The translations under genes and the position numbers were made by a program. A DNA stretch of 64,000 nucleotides from Acidimicrobiales bacterium (GTDB lineage Bacteria > Actinomycetota > Acidimicrobiia > Acidimicrobiales > SHLQ01): contig JAHDEJ010000026.1 in the NCBI GenBank assembly GCA_020628865.1, forward strand, positions 1-64,000, written 5' to 3'. The notes beneath the pieces are model-generated. The model was not told the origin of the DNA. It worked only from the letters and a program-made list of their open reading frames with translations, and ran no database searches. This document shows, in pieces, positions 59,241-64,000 of the stretch. Positions within the stretch are counted from its first letter, which is position 1. Every line of letters begins with the position of its first letter.

Positions 59241-59488
59241 CAAGGGCAACGGTAGAACCCGCGTTCTGGGGCGGGAAGCGAATACGACCGATTCGGGACC
59301 GTCTACCCAGCAGGTGGAGCCCAACGGCCCAGAACGGTCGTCATGAGATGGGTCCGTTGGTGCCTTGTGGTTCGGCGCAGCGTCGAATCGTTCGAATTTT
59401 CGGCCTCGTCGGGGCGGCGGGGTCCACCGTCAGCGGGGACGTCCGTCCTAGCGTCGATGTCGAGTCGATTGGTCCGGAGGTTGCCGAT

Positions 59489-60337
59489 ATGGCGCATGCG
59501 CAACGTCATGAACCCCAACACGCCGCACCGCAGACGCGCACGCCCCGCCCCCGCCCGCAGCGGGACGAGGAGCGGTACGTCTCGAGCCGGGATGCCGTAC
59601 ACATCGAGCCGTCGTGGACCGATCCCCGGTTCCTCATCCCGCTCGCCTTGTTCCTCCTTGCCGTCTTCGTGATCGGCCTTGCGTTCCGGGCCAACTCGGT
59701 CGAGTCGACGGCCAACCCGACGCCCGAGGTCCCCGACGTCGTCACCGATGTCATCGCAGCGCAGACACGCGCCGGCTTCGGCAACGTGAACGTTCGCAGC
59801 GAGAACGGGCTCATCATCCTCGAGGGCCAGGCGCAGACCAGCTCGGACGCCGCCGCGATCGGTGCGGTTGCCCGGTCGGTCGAAGGTGTCGGTTCCGTGG
59901 ACAATCGTCTCGTGATCGTCGGCGGAGCGATCGAGCTGCCGACGCCTGCTGCGACCGAAGCGGTCGCAACGCCGGCCGCCACCCCGGGACTCCAGGACCA
60001 GCTCGCCGGGACGGGCCGCATCACCTTCGAGACGGCCAGTTCCGCCTTGACGCCGGAAGGTTCTGCCGCCGTGGACGCCGCCGCTGCGCTCCTCACGCAG
60101 AATCCGGGCGTGCGAATAGAAGTGCACGGGCACACCGATTCGGATGGCGAATCCGTCTTCAACCAGCAGCTCAGCCAGGAGCGAGCGGAGGCAGTTGTCG
60201 AAGCACTTCGGGTCCGGGGCGTCGATCCCGGACGTCTCACCGCCATCGGCTTCGGTGAGTCGAATCCGCTGGAACCGAACATCACCGAAGAAGGCCGAGC
60301 GGTCAACCGCCGCATCGAATTCGTCGTCGTCCCGTAG
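59489..60337 (+). CDS. Membrane-anchored BON + OmpA-domain protein
   Basis: A 282-residue envelope protein. A basic N-terminal tail leads to a single transmembrane helix (about 52-72, 'FLIPLALFLLAVFVIGLAF'). A BON-type region follows ('NVRSENGLIILEGQAQTSSDAAAIG'-like) and then an OmpA_C peptidoglycan-binding domain with 'VHGHTDSDGESVFNQQLSQERAEAV' (overview) and 'GFGESNPLEPNITEEGRAVNRRIEF'. GGAGG eight bases upstream supports the start MAHAQRHE. It resembles the mycobacterial OmpATb/ArfA layout. It should tether the membrane to the wall. Confidence 0.92.
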   Translation: MAHAQRHEPQHAAPQTRTPRPRPQRDEERYVSSRDAVHIEPSWTDPRFLIPLALFLLAVFVIGLAFRANSVESTANPTPEVPDVVTDVIAAQTRAGFGNVNVRSENGLIILEGQAQTSSDAAAIGAVARSVEGVGSVDNRLVIVGGAIELPTPAATEAVATPAATPGLQDQLAGTGRITFETASSALTPEGSAAVDAAAALLTQNPGVRIEVHGHTDSDGESVFNQQLSQERAEAVVEALRVRGVDPGRLTAIGFGESNPLEPNITEEGRAVNRRIEFVVVP

Positions 60338-60486
60338 TCGGCCGTCACCCCGTCGAGGGTCGAATTTCGTCCGACGCCAGTGCGTTTTCATTTGCATGGG
60401 TGAGACGACCTGCAACAAACTCGCCGTGTCGTGCGTCATGCACGTGTACGCACCCCCGGGGTGCAGGGCGACAACAGGAGGACCCC

Positions 60487-62130
60487 ATGGCAGACGAAGG
60501 CCAGGCGGGTCGTGACGCAGCGGAGCAGGCTGCAACGACCGCATCACAGGGTGCAGCAGGCGCGCGGGGCGCTGCAACAGCTACGGCAGAACGGGTAGGG
60601 ACCCGGTCCAGTAGCGCGCAAGGCGAGGCCACGTGGTCGAAGGCCTATCTCGTCGGCACGTCCGATGGGAAGATGCCCACACCGTGGTTCCGCAAGTGGG
60701 GTTGGTGGATGATTCCCCTTCTGATCGCCGCACTGATCGGCGGAGTCATCTGGGCGATCGATCATGTCGAACACGACATCGAAGACGCGGCGCCGCGCAT
60801 TCTTCGTGAGGCCGGCGTCGATCCGTCCGGCATGGAGTTCGACGCCGAGTGGCGCAATGTCGAAGTCTCCGGGGTGCTCCCCGCAGGCGTCACCGCCGAG
60901 CAGGTCGAGACCATCCTCGAGGACGGCCTCGGTCCGCAGGAGGACGCAGACATCCGGGACGCCACCGTGCTCGCCGAAGCCGCCGCACCGGCGCCGCGCG
61001 GCGAAATCGCGGTCACTGCGGAATCCGACGGCGAACAGATCGTCCTGCGGGGCAACGTTCCTTCCCAAGCCCATGCCGATGCGCTGGTCGAGGCCGCTGA
61101 AGAGTCCGGACTTCCGGTCGTCAACGAACTCACGATCAGCGGGCTGGAACCGTCTGCCGCCGATGCAGACGGCCAGATCGCCCGCATGGCGGCAGTGCTT
61201 CCCGCATTGGGTGCCGGTGTGCTCGGCGCCGACCTGCTGTTGAGCGACACCGACTTCTCCGGGTCGATCGACGCCGCAGACGCCGCCACCGCAGCGACAC
61301 TCGGCGGCCTCGCCGGGGCCGGCGTTGCCGTGACGGCACCCGATCCGCTGGGCAACCTCGACGTCTCTGCCAACTACGACGGCTCGACCATCGTGCTCGA
61401 CGGCGATGTCCTGACCGACGCCCACGCCGCCGAGCTCGAAGCGGCGGCCGCAAGTGTCGTGGGCGAAGGCAACGTGATCAACAACCTGAACGTGCTCGGC
61501 CTCGACGAAGCGGTTGAAGGTTCGGATGCCAAGGTGACGGCCCTTGCCGCCAGCCTTTCCGCCTTCGGGGGCCTCGAATCCGGCGACGCATCGATGAACG
61601 ACACCGACCTCACGGTCAACGGCGTGGCGCTCGACGATGCGGCCAAGGGCACGATCGACGCTGCCGTCGCCGGCGCCGCCGACGCCGGCCTGCGACCGGG
61701 TGGCGACCTCACCGTCGTCGAGGCGCCGGAAGGACCTTCGCTCCAGGAAGAGATCGACCTCCTGCAGGCCGAACTCGATTCGCTGCAGGATGAGATTCGG
61801 GAGAACGTGGTCTTCGCCACCGACTCGGCCGAGCTCACCGACCTGGCAAAGGGCACCCTCGACAAGGTGGTCGCAGCCATGGACCGGTACCAGCGGCCCG
61901 TGGTCGAGACCGGTGGCCACACGGACTCGCAAGCGAGCGACGAGTACAACCTCGACCTGTCACAGCGCCGGTCCGACTCGGTGGTCGCCTACCTGATCGA
62001 ACAGGGCATCGACGAAGGTCGCCTGCGGGCCGTCGGCTATGGCGAGTCGCAGCCGATCGCCGACAACACCACCGAAGAGGGCCGGCTGCAGAACCGCCGG
62101 GTCGAATTCACGGCCCGAGAGAGCTTCTGA
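60487..62130 (+). CDS. OmpATb/ArfA-like multi-BON OmpA-domain protein
   Basis: A 547-residue paralogue-like envelope protein. After a 70-residue disordered, Ala-rich cytoplasmic tail, one transmembrane helix ('WWMIPLLIAALIGGVIWAI') is followed by several BON-like repeats (about 175-450, each with a 'G..IVLRG.V' or 'IVLDGDV' strand and an Asn-Asn/‘VNEL’ turn), a short coiled coil, and a C-terminal OmpA_C domain with 'TGGHTDSQASDEYNLDLSQRRSDSVV' (overview) and 'GYGESQPIADNTTEEGRLQNRRVEF'. AGGAGG precedes the ATG. It likely acts with the preceding gene at the cell wall. Confidence 0.92.
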   Translation: MADEGQAGRDAAEQAATTASQGAAGARGAATATAERVGTRSSSAQGEATWSKAYLVGTSDGKMPTPWFRKWGWWMIPLLIAALIGGVIWAIDHVEHDIEDAAPRILREAGVDPSGMEFDAEWRNVEVSGVLPAGVTAEQVETILEDGLGPQEDADIRDATVLAEAAAPAPRGEIAVTAESDGEQIVLRGNVPSQAHADALVEAAEESGLPVVNELTISGLEPSAADADGQIARMAAVLPALGAGVLGADLLLSDTDFSGSIDAADAATAATLGGLAGAGVAVTAPDPLGNLDVSANYDGSTIVLDGDVLTDAHAAELEAAAASVVGEGNVINNLNVLGLDEAVEGSDAKVTALAASLSAFGGLESGDASMNDTDLTVNGVALDDAAKGTIDAAVAGAADAGLRPGGDLTVVEAPEGPSLQEEIDLLQAELDSLQDEIRENVVFATDSAELTDLAKGTLDKVVAAMDRYQRPVVETGGHTDSQASDEYNLDLSQRRSDSVVAYLIEQGIDEGRLRAVGYGESQPIADNTTEEGRLQNRRVEFTARESF

Positions 62131-62197
62131 ACATGACGCTCTCCCATCCCATCAAGAACGAAACAACGAACGCATCACACAAGGAGACCCACGCATC

Positions 62198-64000
62198 ATG
62201 AGCTGGCTACTACTCGAATTCCTCCTCCCCCTACTGCTCGCCTTCCTCCTCGGCCTGCTGGTCGGCTGGCTGTTCTGGCGCTGGCGTCGCCGGACCATCG
62301 CGTCCAGCGAGTGGAACACGCACCTCTCGGCCACCCGAGCGGCGGAAGCCGAGCTGGTGTCCGTCCGCGCGGCCCACGATGAGGTCGTGAACGAGCGGAC
62401 GGCCATCTCCGGCCGACTCGCTTCGCTCACGGCGGACTACGACGGCGCCCGCAGCGAGCTCGATGCGTCGCTCGACGCCAACGCACGCCTCGATGCCGAA
62501 CTGCAGGCGGCCACCGGCCGGATCAACTCGCTCAACGCCGACCTGGACGGCGCCAACGCCCGGGTGTCCGGTCTCGAAGCCGATCTCGGTTCGGCCCAGA
62601 CGAGCATCGCCGGCTTTGCGTCGCTCGAAGGCGAGACGAAGCAGGTCCGGGCGGACCTGGCTGCAGCGACCGACCGAAACGCGAGTCTCGATGCAAGCCT
62701 CGCCGCAGCTCGGGCAGACTTGGATGCAGCCAACGGCCGCGGCGCCCAGCTCGAAGGCGAACTCGATTCGGTGCGGGCCGACCTCGATGCGGCGCATGGG
62801 CGCATCTCGGGTCTCGAGGTCGATCTCGGAAACGCGAACGCCCGAATGGGTGACCTCGAAGCCGACGTTTCGACGAAGGCCGCGCTGATCGGCGACCTCG
62901 AGACCACGTCTGGCCGCTCCGCCGAACTCGAGGCATCCCTCGCCTCGGTGCGGGCCGAGCTCGACGGCTCGCAGGCCCGCATCGCCGACCTCGATGCCCA
63001 GGTCGGCTCCTCGACCGCTGAGCTCGAGGGTGCACGGGCCCGCATTGCGGATCTCGAAGGCGAACTCGGTGGTGCGCAGTCGCAGCTGGTCGGGTTCGCG
63101 AACCTCGAGGCAGACGCCGGGCAGGTCAAGGCAGACCTCGACGGTGCGAATGTCCGCATCGGCGAACTCGAAGGCCAGCTGGCCACGATGGGGGCGCTGC
63201 AAGGCGACCTCGACGGCGCCAACGCACGTCTGACCGTTCTCGAGGGCGAGCTGGAGGCCGCCGGTTCGCTCCGGGGCGATCTGGATGGCGCCAACGCACG
63301 AGTGGTCGAGCTGGAGGCACAGCTTGGTGACCTTGGTGGCGTCCGAGCAGACCTGGACGGCGCGCACGCCCGCATCGCCGAGCTGGAAGGCCAGCTGGGC
63401 GAGATGGGCGGCCTGCGAGGCGACCTCGACGGCGCCCACGCCCGCATCGCCGACCTCGAAGCCCAACTGGGCGACGCCAACATGCGAGTCTCCGGATTCG
63501 CCGACCTCGAAGCCGACGCCGGCCGAGTCCGCTCGGACCTCGACGGCGCCAACGCCCGCATCGGCGAACTCGAAGGCCAGCTGGGCGAGATGGGCGGCCT
63601 GCGAGGCGACCTCGACGGCGCCCACGCCCGCATCGCCGACCTCGAAGCCCAACTGGGCGACGCCAACATGCGAGTCTCCGGATTCGCCGACCTCGAAGCC
63701 GACGCCGGCCGAGTCCGCTCGGACCTCGACGGCGCCAACGCCCGCATCGGCGAACTCGAAGCGCAGCTCGGCGACATGGGCGCCCTGCAAGGCGACCTCG
63801 ACGGCGCACGCGGCCGAATCGGCGAACTCGAAGGCGAACTCGCCGCCTTGGCCTCACTCCGAGGCGACCTCGACGGCGCCAACGCCCGCATCGGCGAACT
63901 CGAAGGCCAGCTCGGCCACATGGGAGCTCTGCAGGGTGACCTCGACGGCGCACGCGGCCGAATCGGCGACCTGGAAGCGCAGCTCGGCGACATGGGCGCC
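62198..64000 (+). CDS. Membrane-anchored long coiled-coil repeat protein, truncated by window edge
   Basis: The frame opens at ATG 62198 (GGAG upstream) and stays open to the edge: at least 601 residues. Residues 1-30 are one transmembrane helix ('FLLPLLLAFLLGLLVGWLFW') ending in 'RWRRR', so the rest is probably cytoplasmic. Everything after is coiled coil built from units such as 'LDGANARIGELEGQLG', with Leu/Ile/Val at regular spacing and Gly-containing breaks. Units of 24 and 38 residues alternate, and a 62-residue super-repeat is duplicated nearly exactly at the DNA level. It follows two OmpA proteins by 67 bases, so an envelope-scaffold role is inferred. The C-terminus is not visible. Confidence 0.85.
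   Translation, partial: MSWLLLEFLLPLLLAFLLGLLVGWLFWRWRRRTIASSEWNTHLSATRAAEAELVSVRAAHDEVVNERTAISGRLASLTADYDGARSELDASLDANARLDAELQAATGRINSLNADLDGANARVSGLEADLGSAQTSIAGFASLEGETKQVRADLAAATDRNASLDASLAAARADLDAANGRGAQLEGELDSVRADLDAAHGRISGLEVDLGNANARMGDLEADVSTKAALIGDLETTSGRSAELEASLASVRAELDGSQARIADLDAQVGSSTAELEGARARIADLEGELGGAQSQLVGFANLEADAGQVKADLDGANVRIGELEGQLATMGALQGDLDGANARLTVLEGELEAAGSLRGDLDGANARVVELEAQLGDLGGVRADLDGAHARIAELEGQLGEMGGLRGDLDGAHARIADLEAQLGDANMRVSGFADLEADAGRVRSDLDGANARIGELEGQLGEMGGLRGDLDGAHARIADLEAQLGDANMRVSGFADLEADAGRVRSDLDGANARIGELEAQLGDMGALQGDLDGARGRIGELEGELAALASLRGDLDGANARIGELEGQLGHMGALQGDLDGARGRIGDLEAQLGDMGA
63386..63761 (+). repeat. Tandem duplication, two 186-bp units
   Basis: Bases 63386-63575 are identical to 63572-63761 (offset 186 bases, 62 codons). 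Identity at silent positions points to a recent duplication or gene conversion within the coiled-coil gene. Neighbouring units are similar but diverged. Confidence 0.9.

Noticed and set aside
62460-64000. CRISPR array or satellite repeat
   Set aside because: Repeats are in frame, variable in length, without unique spacers, and encode a continuous coiled coil.

Overview
The window is high-GC DNA packed with short intergenic gaps and genes on both strands. The gene content points to an actinobacterium, most likely the class Acidimicrobiia: F420-type luciferase-like oxidoreductases, a 13E12/DUF222 HNH protein, an actinobacterial DapD, a PAC2-family protein, and many genes that seem to be transcribed without leaders. 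This placement is inferred from family content; no rRNA or tRNA gene was recognised.

Layout. 1-6.1 kb: redox enzymes, a TetR/SDR pair with a shared operator, an HNH protein and an acyl-CoA dehydrogenase. 6.4-9.7 kb: a coupled AA_synth/aldehyde dehydrogenase/acyl-CoA dehydrogenase operon. 9.7-15.2 kb: SIMPL protein, a two-component system, an orphan molybdenum hydroxylase subunit and a small cNMP-binding protein. 15.3-21.4 kb: valS with an overlapping binding-protein-like gene, then a molybdate uptake set (MerR/TOBE regulator, modA, modB, no modC) carrying two palindromic elements. 21.4-29.2 kb: S9 peptidase, RDD and PAC2 proteins, an altered metallophosphoesterase, an AcuI-type reductase and a site-2 protease. 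29.3-35.7 kb: a six-gene, mostly ATGA-coupled operon for a modified (aminated, sulfated) surface glycan, with a facing sulfotransferase. 35.8-41.3 kb: lipoproteins, HAD, NYN, dapD and an F420-type enzyme.

41.3-54.1 kb is a compact nonribosomal peptide locus: a free-standing adenylation enzyme, a carrier protein and a 2,722-residue C-A-T-C-A-T-TE synthetase on one strand, with an acyl-CoA dehydrogenase and a HupE/UreJ protein divergent. The first adenylation domain contains a complete zinc-ribbon plus PP-loop ATP-pyrophosphatase domain inserted before its A10 motif, and its pocket reads like an asparagine code. This is the strongest candidate for an undescribed system: on-line amide, thioamide or nitrile chemistry inside an adenylation domain.

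54.1-59.2 kb: SRPBCC protein, DNA glycosylase, secreted metallopeptidase-like protein, a selenocysteine ArsC-family gene (in-frame TGA at the catalytic position followed by a bacterial SECIS-like hairpin), P-II, aquaporin and a Clp_N-domain protein. 59.5-64 kb: two OmpA/BON envelope proteins and a membrane-anchored coiled-coil protein with a recent 186-bp tandem duplication that runs off the right edge.
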